Below are positions 43,270-52,528 of a stretch of 64,000 bases of DNA, piece by piece. Under the pieces are notes generated by a model. The model had not been told where the DNA came from, made no database searches, and saw only the letters and a list, made by a program, of their open reading frames with translations. Position 1 is the first letter of the stretch, and every line of letters begins with the position of its first letter. Source of the DNA: Streptomyces venezuelae (GTDB lineage Bacteria; Actinomycetota; Actinomycetes; Streptomycetales; Streptomycetaceae); NCBI RefSeq assembly GCF_008642315.1, contig NZ_CP029192.1:5766001-5830000 (forward strand). Direction: 5' to 3'. The position numbers and the translations under genes are program-made.

Positions 43270-44694
43270 ATGACCGATACGCTTCGCCCGCTCCAGTCCG
43301 CGGCCACCGGGGAACCCCCGGCGCCGGCGGCCGTCCCGGGCGACCCCCAGAAGCTCAAGCGCTCCATCGGCGTCGTCGGCGGCACCCTCCTCACGCTGTC
43401 GTGCGTGACGCCCGCCTCCACGCTCTTCGTCGTCGTCCCCGACCTCTTCTCCTCCCTCGGCACCGCCACCGCGCTCACCATCGCGATCGGCTCGCTGCTC
43501 TGCGTGGGCGTCGCGTTCTGCTACTCGGAGCTCGGCACGCTCATCCCCAGCGCGGGCGGCGAGTACGCGATGGTCTCGACGATGGCGGGACGCCTGGCCG
43601 GCTGGCTCGTCTTCGTGCTGTCCCTGCTGGTCGTGATGATCGTGCCGCCCGTGATCGCCATGGGCACGGCCGACTATCTGGCGCCGGTCATGCACCTCGA
43701 CCCGTCCTACGCGGGCGCGGGCGTCATGATCTGCGCCACCCTCGCAGGACTGCTCGACCTGCGGGCCAACGCGTGGATCACCGGCATCTTCCTGGTCCTG
43801 GAGGTCGTGGCGGCAGGCGTCGTGGCCGTCCTCGGCTTCGCGCACGCCGAGCGCGGCCCCGGCAGCCTGGTGGACCTCACGGTGGCGTCCGGGTCCGGGT
43901 CCGGCTCCGGCGGCGTCGACACGGTCACCGCGATGCTGATCGTCTCCGGCCTCGCCATCGCCCTCTTCGTCACGCAGGGCTTCTCCACGGCGGTCTACCT
44001 CTCCGAGGAGATGGAGAACCCGCGCCGCAACGTCGCCCGCACCGTCCTCGCCACCCTCGCCATCTCCTCCGTGATCATCCTGGTGCCGGTCGTCGCGATC
44101 ACCACGGGCGCCGAGAGCCTGACCGCCCTCACGGAGGGCGACATCAGCGCCATGGTGACGGCCTGGTCGAACTCGGCGGTCGGTACGTTCGTCAGCCTCT
44201 GCGTGGCCCTCGCGATCATCAACGCGGGCATCGTCATGGTCATCCAGAACTCCCGCGTCCTGTTCGCCTCGGCCCGTGACAAGGCCTGGCCCTCCCCGGT
44301 CAACAAGGCCCTGTCCAAGCTCGGCGCGTCCGGCGCCCCCTGGGTGGCGACGCTCCTCGTCGGCGTCCCCGGCGCGCTCCTGTGCTTCGTGAACCTGGAC
44401 ACCCTGTACGGCGTCACCGGCGTCTCCGTGACCGGCATGTACCTGCTGGTGGCGGTCGCCGCCCTGCTGGCCCGCCGCGGCTCCCACGGCACCGGTCCCG
44501 CGTGGCGGATGCCGCTGTGGCCCGCGGTGCCGGTCGTCCTGATCGCGGTCCTCGGATACGTACTCAGCCAGCAGGAACTGCCCTACCTCGGCTGGACCGG
44601 CGGCATCGTGGTCGCCGCGACCCTGTACTGGGCGCTGTACCTGCGGCCGCGGCGCGAGACGCGGTGGCTGGTGAGCGTGCCGGAGGAGTCCTGA
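43270..44694 (+). CDS. APC-family amino acid/polyamine permease
   Basis: This 474-residue membrane protein (from MTDTLRPLQ) has about 12 hydrophobic segments and the APC start KLKRSIGVVGGTLLTLSCVTPAS, then AGGEYAMVSTMAG and the YLSEEMENPRRNVARTVLATL loop. It should import amino acids or amines. An earlier in-frame ATG (43168) would add 34 residues without visible homology and was rejected, though neither start has a strong ribosome site. It is convergent with the response regulator gene. Confidence 0.88.
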   Translation: MTDTLRPLQSAATGEPPAPAAVPGDPQKLKRSIGVVGGTLLTLSCVTPASTLFVVVPDLFSSLGTATALTIAIGSLLCVGVAFCYSELGTLIPSAGGEYAMVSTMAGRLAGWLVFVLSLLVVMIVPPVIAMGTADYLAPVMHLDPSYAGAGVMICATLAGLLDLRANAWITGIFLVLEVVAAGVVAVLGFAHAERGPGSLVDLTVASGSGSGSGGVDTVTAMLIVSGLAIALFVTQGFSTAVYLSEEMENPRRNVARTVLATLAISSVIILVPVVAITTGAESLTALTEGDISAMVTAWSNSAVGTFVSLCVALAIINAGIVMVIQNSRVLFASARDKAWPSPVNKALSKLGASGAPWVATLLVGVPGALLCFVNLDTLYGVTGVSVTGMYLLVAVAALLARRGSHGTGPAWRMPLWPAVPVVLIAVLGYVLSQQELPYLGWTGGIVVAATLYWALYLRPRRETRWLVSVPEES

Positions 44695-44706
44695 GGGCCC
44701 GCTTCC

Positions 44707-45360
44707 TCAGCCGGAGGTCGCGTTCAGATAGGCGAGGACGGCCAGGACACGGCGGTTGCCGTCGTCGTCATCTCCGATGCCCAGCTTGCCGAACATCGAG
44801 GTCGTGTACTTGCTGATCGCGCTCTCGCTGAGGAACAGACGGCGGCCGACGGCCTGGTTGGACAGGCCCTCGGCCATCAGGGCCAGCACGGACCGCTCGC
44901 GCTCGGTGAGCCGGTCAAGACCCCGCCCGGCGGAACCCGCGGACAGCAGCTTCGCGATGACCGCCGGATCCATGGCCGTCCCGCCGCCCGCGACGCGCTC
45001 CAGCGCGCCGATGAACTGGTCGGCGTCGAACACGCTCTCCTTCAGGAGATAGCCGACGGCGCCGGCCCCATCGGCCAGGAGCTCCCTGGCGTACAACTGC
45101 TCGACGTGCTGGGAGAGCACGAGGACCGGCAGGCCGGGCATCTCGCGGCGGGCCGCGAGGGCCGCGCGCAGCCCTTCGTCCGACTGGGTCGGCGGCATCC
45201 GCACATCGATGACGGACACGTCGGGACGCCACGTCCGCAGCACGTCGAGCGTCTCGGGCCCGGTCGCGGCGGTCGCCACCACCTCGTGCCCGCACGCCTC
45301 GATCAGGCGGACCATCCCGTCGCGCAGGAGGTAGAGGTCTTCGGCTACGACGATTCGCAT
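44707..45360 (-). CDS. NarL/FixJ-type response regulator
   Basis: This 217-residue protein has a receiver domain with phospho-acceptor D52 (VIDVRMPP) and acidic residues E7/D8, and a C-terminal LuxR helix-turn-helix (LTERERSVLALMAEGLSNQAVGRRLFLSESAI). It overlaps the kinase gene by 16 bases, so the two are translated together. The kinase is expected to phosphorylate D52 and the regulator to bind DNA at unknown targets. The small membrane protein gene divergent from the kinase and the hydrolase-ABC operon beyond it are plausible targets. Confidence 0.93.
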   Translation of the reverse strand: MRIVVAEDLYLLRDGMVRLIEACGHEVVATAATGPETLDVLRTWRPDVSVIDVRMPPTQSDEGLRAALAARREMPGLPVLVLSQHVEQLYARELLADGAGAVGYLLKESVFDADQFIGALERVAGGGTAMDPAVIAKLLSAGSAGRGLDRLTERERSVLALMAEGLSNQAVGRRLFLSESAISKYTTSMFGKLGIGDDDDGNRRVLAVLAYLNATSG

Positions 45361-46604
45361 GGCACCGCCATCCTCACACGCGTCGGACCGCCCGCCGGAC
45401 TCGTGATCTCCACCGTCCCGTCGAAAACGGCGATCCTGCGGCGCAGCCCCGCGAGCCCGCCGCCGTCCCGCGCCCCGGCCCCGCCCCGGCCGTCGTCCTC
45501 CACCTCGACGACGATGCCGACGCCGTCGTGGTGGAGGCGGACGTGCGCCCGGGAGGCGTGGGCGTGCCGGACCGTGTTGGTGAGCAGCTCACAGACGCCG
45601 AAGTAGAGGGCCGCCTCGACCGGCGGGTCCAGGCGCAGCCCGTCATCGGCGTCGACGCCCACATCGAGCGGGACGTCCAGGGCGAGCGCGCGGACGGCGT
45701 CGACGAGTCCCCGCTCGGTGAGCACCGGCGGGCTGATCCCCTGGACCAGCTCGCGGAGTTCGGCCAGCGAGGCGGCCGCGCCTGCCCGCGCCTCCCGCAT
45801 CAGCGTCCGGGCCTGTTCGGGGTCGGACGCCAGCAGCTTCTCGGCGGTCGCGAGGGAGAGCCCGAGACCCACCAGGCGGGCCTGCGCCCCGTCGTGCAGG
45901 TCGCGTTCGATGCGGCGGATCTCGGCGGCCTGCGCGACCGTCGCGTCCGCGCGCTGGGCCGTCAGCTCGTCCACCCGGTCGGCCAGCGCCATCGCGGGCG
46001 ACGGGCGCAGGAAACGTACCGCCACCGGCTCCAACGGCCGCCAGGCGTACGGCGCGCAGCCGACGGCCAGCACCGCGCCGAGCACCCCCGTCAGGCGCGG
46101 GGCGAGCCCCGGCTGGAGGAGTCCGACGACCGCCGCGGCCACACCCGCCGGCGGCAGACAGGCGACCAGGCCCGCGGTGAACGGCACGACCGCGGTGAAG
46201 CGCAGATCGCGCCAGTTGGCGGGATCGCCCCACCGGACCCGCCACTTCTGGTCGAGGAGCGCGTCGCGGCTCGTGCGTTCGTAGCCGAAGCCGTTCCACC
46301 AGTACCCGGTGGACATCCGCGTCACCGGACCGGCCCGCCGGTACCCGTCGGGGATCACGGTGCCCGTCCAGTCCGCGACGACACGTCGCACCGTCCGGCA
46401 CACCGGCCTGGCGAGCACCGGCGTGCCCACACACACCAGCACGAGCGGCGCGAGCCACGACCACGGATTGCCGGGACCCCACCGGATCCCGAGCGCCACG
46501 GCCGCGGCCCACACGGCGGGGATCAGCATGCCGACGACCGCCACGACACACGCCCGCACGAACCCCGTGCCGACGCGCCCCACCCAAGACCCCACCTGTC
46601 GCAT
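45345..46604 (-). CDS. sensor histidine kinase (HisKA_3/DesK-type)
   Basis: This 419-residue protein has N-terminal membrane segments (about 17-40 and 50-66), more hydrophobic segments around 140-185, and the HisKA_3 phospho-acceptor motif ERDLHDGAQARLV with H237. A HATPase domain (ELLTNTVRHAHASRA, DDGRGG, GGGLAGLRRRI) follows. It senses an unknown envelope signal. Such kinases next to ABC transporter genes are often envelope-stress sensors. It is divergent from the gene at 46762. Confidence 0.92.
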   Translation of the reverse strand: MRQVGSWVGRVGTGFVRACVVAVVGMLIPAVWAAAVALGIRWGPGNPWSWLAPLVLVCVGTPVLARPVCRTVRRVVADWTGTVIPDGYRRAGPVTRMSTGYWWNGFGYERTSRDALLDQKWRVRWGDPANWRDLRFTAVVPFTAGLVACLPPAGVAAAVVGLLQPGLAPRLTGVLGAVLAVGCAPYAWRPLEPVAVRFLRPSPAMALADRVDELTAQRADATVAQAAEIRRIERDLHDGAQARLVGLGLSLATAEKLLASDPEQARTLMREARAGAAASLAELRELVQGISPPVLTERGLVDAVRALALDVPLDVGVDADDGLRLDPPVEAALYFGVCELLTNTVRHAHASRAHVRLHHDGVGIVVEVEDDGRGGAGARDGGGLAGLRRRIAVFDGTVEITSPAGGPTRVRMAVPCESS

Positions 46605-46761
46605 GCCTCTTCCTCCGCCGGTCGCGCCGTACTCCGTGCCTCAACCCTGTACCGCACGAACCCTGCCGCGGCCCCGGCCCGCAGGGGAGTGGGGCTGGCC
46701 CCACCCTTGTGTACGTCCAGCCGCATACCGGCCCCGGTGGTCCCTCCATAGCGTCGACGTC

Positions 46762-47145
46762 ATGGAAACCCGAACAGCTTTCAGCAGGTCCGAGAAGAGC
46801 ATCAAGGCCTACGTCGTGCTCAGCGCCTGCGCCCTCGTGGCGGTCGTCGCGGTCGCGAGCGCCGGGCAGCCGGTGAACACGTTCATGTGGGTCCGCGCGG
46901 TGCTGCTGCCCGCGGTCGCCGTGCTGATGCACCGCATGACCGTCGCCGCCGTCCGCGGCAGCCGGCGGGCCGCCGAGCGGGTGCGCGCCCTCGCCGTCGT
47001 GATGCCGGTCGCCATCGTCGGCGTCGACCTGATCCCGGGCGTCTGCCCGCCCTGGTACACGGCGGCGCAGATCGTCTGCATGCTCCCCGTCGTCCGCGTG
47101 GCGTTCCTCACCCGGACCGCGGCGCCGTGCGCGGAGCACGGCTGA
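46762..47145 (+). CDS. small membrane protein
   Basis: This 127-residue protein (METRTAFSRSEKSIKAYVVL) has four hydrophobic segments: KAYVVLSACALVAVVAVA, FMWVRAVLLPAVAVLM, ALAVVMPVAIVGVDLI and an AAQIVCMLPVV segment. I recognise no family. It is divergent from the histidine kinase and precedes the hydrolase-ABC gene by 130 bases, so it may be a target or accessory of the two-component system. Confidence 0.7.
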   Translation: METRTAFSRSEKSIKAYVVLSACALVAVVAVASAGQPVNTFMWVRAVLLPAVAVLMHRMTVAAVRGSRRAAERVRALAVVMPVAIVGVDLIPGVCPPWYTAAQIVCMLPVVRVAFLTRTAAPCAEHG

Positions 47146-47275
47146 CCGTCACGGACCGGCCGACCCGCGTACCACGGTCGCCGTACGCGGGCGCGGAGTC
47201 TACTCCCGGGGGAGGCGTACGGGTTCAGACCGGCGGCTGCCCCGGTTGTCGGCGGTCGCCCGTACCTTTGACGGT

Positions 47276-49939
47276 ATGGATCTACGACTGCCCAGGCCAA
47301 GGTTGTCCGTGCCGAGCGGTCCGCGCAGGCTGATCGCCGCCGTGGCCGCCGTCGCGGTGCTCGCCGGTGTGGGCACGTGGTCGGCGGTCGCCTCGGAGGA
47401 CGGCGGGCCCGCCGTGCGGCGCACCGACCGCATGATGGACACCGGCGGCGCCCGGATCGACACCTCGTACTTCACGGCGGGCGACCCGGACACCAAACGC
47501 CCCGCGATCCTCATCGGGCACGGCTTCGGCGGCAGCAAGGCCGACGTCCGCAAGCAGGCGGAGGACCTGGCCCAGGACGGGTACGCGGTCCTGACCTGGT
47601 CCGCGCGCGGCTTCGGGAAGTCCACCGGCAGGATCGGGCTCAACGACCCGAAGGGCGAGGTCGCCGACGCCCGCAAGCTCATCGACTGGCTGGCGACCCG
47701 CCCCGAGGTGCAGCTCGACAAGGACGGCGACCCGCGCGTGGGCATGACCGGCGCCTCGTACGCGGGAGCGGTGTCCCTGCTCACCGCCGGGTACGACCGG
47801 CGGGTGGACGCCGTCGCCCCCCAGATCACGTACTGGAACCTCGCCGACGCCCTGTTCCCCGACGGCGTCTTCAAGAAGCTGTGGGCCGGCCTCTTCATCA
47901 ACACCGGTGGCGGCTGCGAGAAGTTCGAGAAGCGGCTGTGCGCCATGTACGAGCGGGTCGCCGAGGCCGGCAAGCCGGACGCGGAGGCACGCGAGATGCT
48001 CGCCGAGCGCAGCCCGGCCGCCGTCGGCGACCGCATCAAGGTGCCGACGTTCCTCGCCCAGGGTCAGACCGACTCCCTCTTCCCGCTCGGCCAGGGCGAC
48101 GCCATCGCCAAGGCGGTCCGCGCGAACGGCGCGCCCGTCTCCGTCGACTGGATCGCGGGCGGCCACGACGGCGGCGACCGCGAACAGGACCGCGTCGAAG
48201 GCCGCGTCGACGACTGGTTCGACCGCTACCTGAAGGACGACAAGAGCGCCGACACGGGCCCCGCGTTCCGCGTCACCCGCACCGGAGGCGTCGACTCCAC
48301 CGACGGCGCGGCCCGCAAGCGCGGTGCGAGCGCCGACGCGTACCCGGGCCTGGAGAGCGGCACGCGCGCGATCCCGCTGCGCGGCCGCGAGCAGACCTTC
48401 GACAACCCGGCGGGCGCCAGCCCGCCCGCCATCTCCGGGCTCCCCGGCGTCGGCGGCAGCCGCCTCTCCCAGTTCGCCTCGCTCGGCGTCGGCATCTCCG
48501 TGGACTTCCCCGGACAGTTCGCCAAGTTCGACTCGGCGCCCGTCCGCGACGACCTCCGCATCACCGGCTCGCCGACCGTCCGCGCCCACGTGAAGTCCTC
48601 CGGCGACGACGCGGTGCTCTTCGCGAAGGTGTACGACGTCAGCCCCGACGGCAAGCAGCAGGTCCTGCCCTCGCAGCTCGTCTCGCCCCTCCGCGTCACG
48701 GACGCCCGGCAGGGCAAGGACGTCGAACTGCGGCTGCCCGCCGTCGACCACAAGGTGCAGAAGGGCCACCACCTGCGCCTCGCCCTCTCCTCGACCGACT
48801 TCGGCTACGCGTCGCCGAACACACCCGCCAAGTACACCGTCTCCCTGAACGGCGACCTGAAGGTGCCGACCGCGCCCGGCGTGGACACCGCGGCCGCGCC
48901 GCTGCCCGCCTGGGTCTGGTGGCTGCCCGCCGCCGGCGCCGCGCTCGCCCTCGGCCTGCTCGTCACCGCACGCAGGCGCACCACCGCGCCCGCCCCCGAC
49001 CCGGCCCTCGCGGAAGTCCCGCTCCGGATCACCGACTTGAGCAAGCGCTACGCCAAGTCCACCGACCGGTACGCGGTCCGTGATGTCTCCTTCACCGTCG
49101 AGAAGGGCCAGGTGCTCGGCCTCCTGGGACCGAACGGCGCGGGCAAGACGACGACCCTGCGCATGCTCATGGGCCTCATCCGCCCCGACGCGGGCGAGAT
49201 CCGCGTCTTCGGGCAGGCCATCAGGCCCGGCGCGCCCGTCCTCTCCCGCGTCGGCGCGTTCGTCGAGGGAGCGGGCTTCCTGCCGCACCTCTCCGGCCGC
49301 GAGAACCTGGAGCTGTACTGGAAGGCGACCGGCCGCCCCGCCGAGGACGCCCACCTGGAAGAGGCCCTGGAGATCGCGGGCCTCGGCGACGCGCTCGCCC
49401 GCGCCGTGCGGACGTACTCCCAGGGCATGCGGCAGCGCCTCGCCATCGCCCAGGCCATGCTCGGCCTGCCGGACCTGCTGATCCTCGACGAACCGACCAA
49501 CGGCCTCGACCCGCCCCAGATCCGCGAGATGCGCGAGGTCATCATCCGGTACGCGCGCGGCGGCCGCACCGTCATCGTCTCCAGCCACCTCCTCGCCGAG
49601 GTCGAGCAGTCCTGCACGCACCTGGTCGTCATGGACCGCGGCCGACTCGTCCAGGCGGGCCCGGTCGCCGAGATCGTCGGCTCCGGGGACACGCTCCTCG
49701 TCGGACTCGCGGAGGACATCCCCGACCCGCTGGTGGAGAAGGTCGCCGCACTGCCCGGCGTCGCGTCGGCGGTCCGCGCGGACGACGGCCTCCTGGTGCG
49801 GCTCGACGGCACCGAGCACGCGAGCGCCGTACGCCTGCTGCCCGAACTGGTCCGCCTCGACGTACCGGTGGAGTCCATGGGCCCGCACCGCCGCCTGGAG
49901 GATGCGTTCCTCACCCTGATCGGAGGCACCACCGCATGA
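47276..49939 (+). CDS. S15/CocE-like hydrolase fused to ABC transporter ATPase
   Basis: This 887-residue protein has three parts. After an N-terminal membrane anchor (about 18-38), a large alpha/beta hydrolase resembles the S15 X-Pro dipeptidyl-peptidase/CocE group, with predicted triad S161 (GASYAG), D266 (GQTDSLFP) and H297 (GGHDGG), and a C-terminal jelly-roll-like domain (about 400-530). A second membrane helix (about 545-565) follows. A complete ABC ATPase (about 582-887) then has Walker A GPNGAGKT (618-625), signature YSQGMRQ, Walker B LLILDEP (E739) and H771. The topology puts the hydrolase outside and the ATPase inside. The ATG overlaps the permease start at its end (ATGA). Confidence 0.9.
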   Translation: MDLRLPRPRLSVPSGPRRLIAAVAAVAVLAGVGTWSAVASEDGGPAVRRTDRMMDTGGARIDTSYFTAGDPDTKRPAILIGHGFGGSKADVRKQAEDLAQDGYAVLTWSARGFGKSTGRIGLNDPKGEVADARKLIDWLATRPEVQLDKDGDPRVGMTGASYAGAVSLLTAGYDRRVDAVAPQITYWNLADALFPDGVFKKLWAGLFINTGGGCEKFEKRLCAMYERVAEAGKPDAEAREMLAERSPAAVGDRIKVPTFLAQGQTDSLFPLGQGDAIAKAVRANGAPVSVDWIAGGHDGGDREQDRVEGRVDDWFDRYLKDDKSADTGPAFRVTRTGGVDSTDGAARKRGASADAYPGLESGTRAIPLRGREQTFDNPAGASPPAISGLPGVGGSRLSQFASLGVGISVDFPGQFAKFDSAPVRDDLRITGSPTVRAHVKSSGDDAVLFAKVYDVSPDGKQQVLPSQLVSPLRVTDARQGKDVELRLPAVDHKVQKGHHLRLALSSTDFGYASPNTPAKYTVSLNGDLKVPTAPGVDTAAAPLPAWVWWLPAAGAALALGLLVTARRRTTAPAPDPALAEVPLRITDLSKRYAKSTDRYAVRDVSFTVEKGQVLGLLGPNGAGKTTTLRMLMGLIRPDAGEIRVFGQAIRPGAPVLSRVGAFVEGAGFLPHLSGRENLELYWKATGRPAEDAHLEEALEIAGLGDALARAVRTYSQGMRQRLAIAQAMLGLPDLLILDEPTNGLDPPQIREMREVIIRYARGGRTVIVSSHLLAEVEQSCTHLVVMDRGRLVQAGPVAEIVGSGDTLLVGLAEDIPDPLVEKVAALPGVASAVRADDGLLVRLDGTEHASAVRLLPELVRLDVPVESMGPHRRLEDAFLTLIGGTTA

Positions 49940-50799
49940 GCGCCACCCTGGAGCGCCCGACCGCGCCCGGCTACCGCGCGCGGCGGACCCTGCCCCTGCG
50001 CGTCGAGGCGGTCCGCCAGCTGAAGCGCCGCCGCACGCTCGTCATGGGCGGCATCATGGCGCTCCTGCCGATCGTGCTCGTCATCGCGTTCGCCGTCGCG
50101 GGCGGCTCACCCGGCTCCCGCAACGGCGACGTGACCCTCATGGACACGGCCACGGCATCGGCGGCCAACTTCGCCGCGACGTGCCTGTTCGTCTCGGCGG
50201 GCTTCCTGCTCGTCATCCCCGTCGCGCTGTTCTGCGGCGACACCGTGGCCTCCGAGGCGAGCTGGTCCTCGCTGCGCTACCTGCTGGCCGCGCCCGTGCC
50301 GCGGGCCCGGCTGCTCTGGTCCAAGATGGCCGTCGCCCTCGGCATGAGCGCCGCCGCGATGGTGCTGCTGCCGCTCGTCGCGCTGGCGGTCGGCACGGTG
50401 GCGTACGGCTGGGGACCGCTGGACATCCCGACCGGCGGCACGCTCCCCGCGGGCACGGCGACCCGGCGCCTGCTCGTCGTCGTCGCGTACATCTTCGTCT
50501 CCCAACTGGTCACCGCCGGCCTCGCGTTCTGGCTGTCCACGAAGACGGACGCGCCGCTCGGCGCGGTCGGCGGCGCGGTAGGCCTGACCATCGTCGGCAA
50601 CGTCCTGGACGCGGTGACGGCGCTCGGCGACTGGCGCGACTTCCTCCCCGCGCACTGGCAGTTCGCCTGGGCCGACGCGATCCAGCCGCAGGCGGAATGG
50701 GGCGGCATGATCCAGGGCTCGGCGATCTCGGTGTCGTACGCGCTGGTGCTGTTCGCGCTGGCTTTCCGGGGGTTCGCGCGGAAGGACGTGGTGTCCTGA
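49936..50799 (+). CDS. ABC-2 type permease, partner of the hydrolase-ABC protein
   Basis: This 287-residue membrane protein has six hydrophobic segments (for example GGIMALLPIVLVIAFAVAGG and FAATCLFVSAGFLLVIPVALF) and the ABC-2 pattern WSSLRYLLAAPVPRARLLWSKM. Its ATG overlaps the stop of the fusion gene by four bases, so the two proteins are made together and probably form one transporter with the ATPase domain. The direction and substrate of transport are unknown; ABC-2 systems usually export. Confidence 0.9.
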   Translation: MSATLERPTAPGYRARRTLPLRVEAVRQLKRRRTLVMGGIMALLPIVLVIAFAVAGGSPGSRNGDVTLMDTATASAANFAATCLFVSAGFLLVIPVALFCGDTVASEASWSSLRYLLAAPVPRARLLWSKMAVALGMSAAAMVLLPLVALAVGTVAYGWGPLDIPTGGTLPAGTATRRLLVVVAYIFVSQLVTAGLAFWLSTKTDAPLGAVGGAVGLTIVGNVLDAVTALGDWRDFLPAHWQFAWADAIQPQAEWGGMIQGSAISVSYALVLFALAFRGFARKDVVS

Positions 50800-50921
50800 G
50801 GGCAGGGCCGGGCCCAGCGGGCCCGTAGCCGCATCGAGACGCTTCCGCAACGGTTCCGAGCGATCGTTCGAAGCCCCTCCGGCGTCACAGTCATGTGAGC
50901 GGACGACGCGAGGGGGACCGG

Positions 50922-52520
50922 ATGGGGACTCGGCGGAGCGGACGGGCCGGAAGGATGCGGCAAGGGGTGCTCGCCATGGCCGTGGCGGGCGGCCTCGCAC
51001 TGGCCGGCTGCGTCGGCGGCGACGCGGACCGGACCAGCGGCGACGGCGGCGAGAAGCGTGACAGCGCGCCGATGCCCGCCCCCGCGCCCGCCCTGCCGAA
51101 CGGCGGCGCGAGCCAGGCGCCCGGCGAGCAACAGGGCCAGGACCAGCGGGAGTTCGCACCCGACCACCTCTCCACGTTCGCCCTGGACGTCGACACCGCC
51201 TCGTACGGCTTCGCGCGCCGCACCCTCGCCGAAGGACGCCTGCCCGATCCGTCGACGGTCCGGCCCGAGGAGTTCGTCAACAGCTTCCGGCAGGACTACC
51301 CGCGGCCCGACGGCGACGGCTTCTCCGTGAGCGTGGACGGCGCCCGTACGGGCGACGACGGCTGGTCACTGGTCCGGGTCGGCCTCGCCACCCGCGGCGA
51401 ATCCGCGGACACCGAACGTCCGCCCGCCGCCCTCACCTTCGTCATCGACGTGTCCGGCTCCATGGCGGAGCCGGGCCGCCTCGACCTCGTGAAGCGGTCG
51501 CTCGGCCTCATGACCGACCGGCTGCGCCCCGACGACTCAATCGCCCTGGTCACCTTCAGCGACACGGCGAAGACGGTGCTGCCGATGACGCGCCTGGGGG
51601 AGAGCGGGGACGACGGGGCGGGCCGTACGCGCGTGCACCGGGCCGTCGAGGGCCTGGAGCCCATCCAGTCCACCAACCTCGAAGCGGGCATCACCACCGG
51701 CTACGACACGGCGGTGCGCGGCAGGAAGGAAGGCGCCACCAACCGGGTCGTCCTGCTCTCCGACGCCCTCGCCAACACGGGGGCGACCAGCGCGGACGGC
51801 ATCCTGGACCGCATCTCGGACGCCCGCAGGCAGCACGGCATCACTCTCTTCGGCGTCGGCGTCGGCAGCGACTACGGAGACGCCCTGATGGAGCGGCTCG
51901 CCGACAAGGGTGACGGCCACACGACGTACGTGTCGAACGAGGAGGACGCGCGCGAGGTGTTCTGCGAACAGCTTCCCGCCCACATCGAGCTGCGCGCCCG
52001 CGACGCGAAGGCGCAGGTGTCCTTCGACCCGGCGACGGTCGAACAGTTCCGGCTCATCGGGTACGACAACCGGCAGGTCGCCGACGACGACTTCCGCGAC
52101 GACTCCGTGGACGGCGGGGAGATCGGCCCCGGCCACACAGTGACGGCGCTGTACGCGGTGCGGACCGAGCCGGGCGCCGGCGGTCACCTGGCCACGGCGA
52201 GCGTGCGCTGGCTCGACCCCGACAGCCGGGCGCCGCACGAGGAGTCGGGCCGTATCGAGGCGGCCGACCTCGACGGGTCGCTCCGGGAGGCGGACGCGGG
52301 CCTCCAGGTCACCGCGGTGGCGGCGTACTTCGCGGACGGCCTGCGCGCGGCCGTCCCGCCCGGCGCCCCCGTGGACCGTGACCTGCCCGAACCGGCCCCC
52401 GCCACGCCGTCCCTCACGGAACTCTCCGAACGGGCCCACGCGCTGCCGGTCCGCACGAAGCAGGTCCGCGAACTGACGTCGTCCATCGACGAGGCGGCGC
52501 GCTTGAGCGGGGACTTCTGA
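50922..52520 (+). CDS. vWA-domain lipoprotein (YfbK-like)
   Basis: This 532-residue precursor has a lipobox LAGC (Cys about 30) and a Pro/Ala/Gly-rich linker. Next comes the vWF N-terminal domain (FALDVDTASYGFARRTL, FVNSFRQDYP), then a vWA domain with an intact MIDAS DVSGS (D176, S178, S180), and a C-terminal DUF3520-like region. It is probably on the outer face of the membrane and binds a protein partner through Mg2+. The ATG at 50922 has AGGGGG five bases upstream; a GTG at 50895 is less likely. Confidence 0.87.
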   Translation: MGTRRSGRAGRMRQGVLAMAVAGGLALAGCVGGDADRTSGDGGEKRDSAPMPAPAPALPNGGASQAPGEQQGQDQREFAPDHLSTFALDVDTASYGFARRTLAEGRLPDPSTVRPEEFVNSFRQDYPRPDGDGFSVSVDGARTGDDGWSLVRVGLATRGESADTERPPAALTFVIDVSGSMAEPGRLDLVKRSLGLMTDRLRPDDSIALVTFSDTAKTVLPMTRLGESGDDGAGRTRVHRAVEGLEPIQSTNLEAGITTGYDTAVRGRKEGATNRVVLLSDALANTGATSADGILDRISDARRQHGITLFGVGVGSDYGDALMERLADKGDGHTTYVSNEEDAREVFCEQLPAHIELRARDAKAQVSFDPATVEQFRLIGYDNRQVADDDFRDDSVDGGEIGPGHTVTALYAVRTEPGAGGHLATASVRWLDPDSRAPHEESGRIEAADLDGSLREADAGLQVTAVAAYFADGLRAAVPPGAPVDRDLPEPAPATPSLTELSERAHALPVRTKQVRELTSSIDEAARLSGDF

Positions 52521-52528
52521 GGCGGGCC

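Noticed and set aside
50820..50921. Sigma-factor-specific promoter for the vWA lipoprotein
   Set aside because: The imperfect palindrome CGAGCGATCGTTCG is visible, but no clear -35/-10 pair could be justified.
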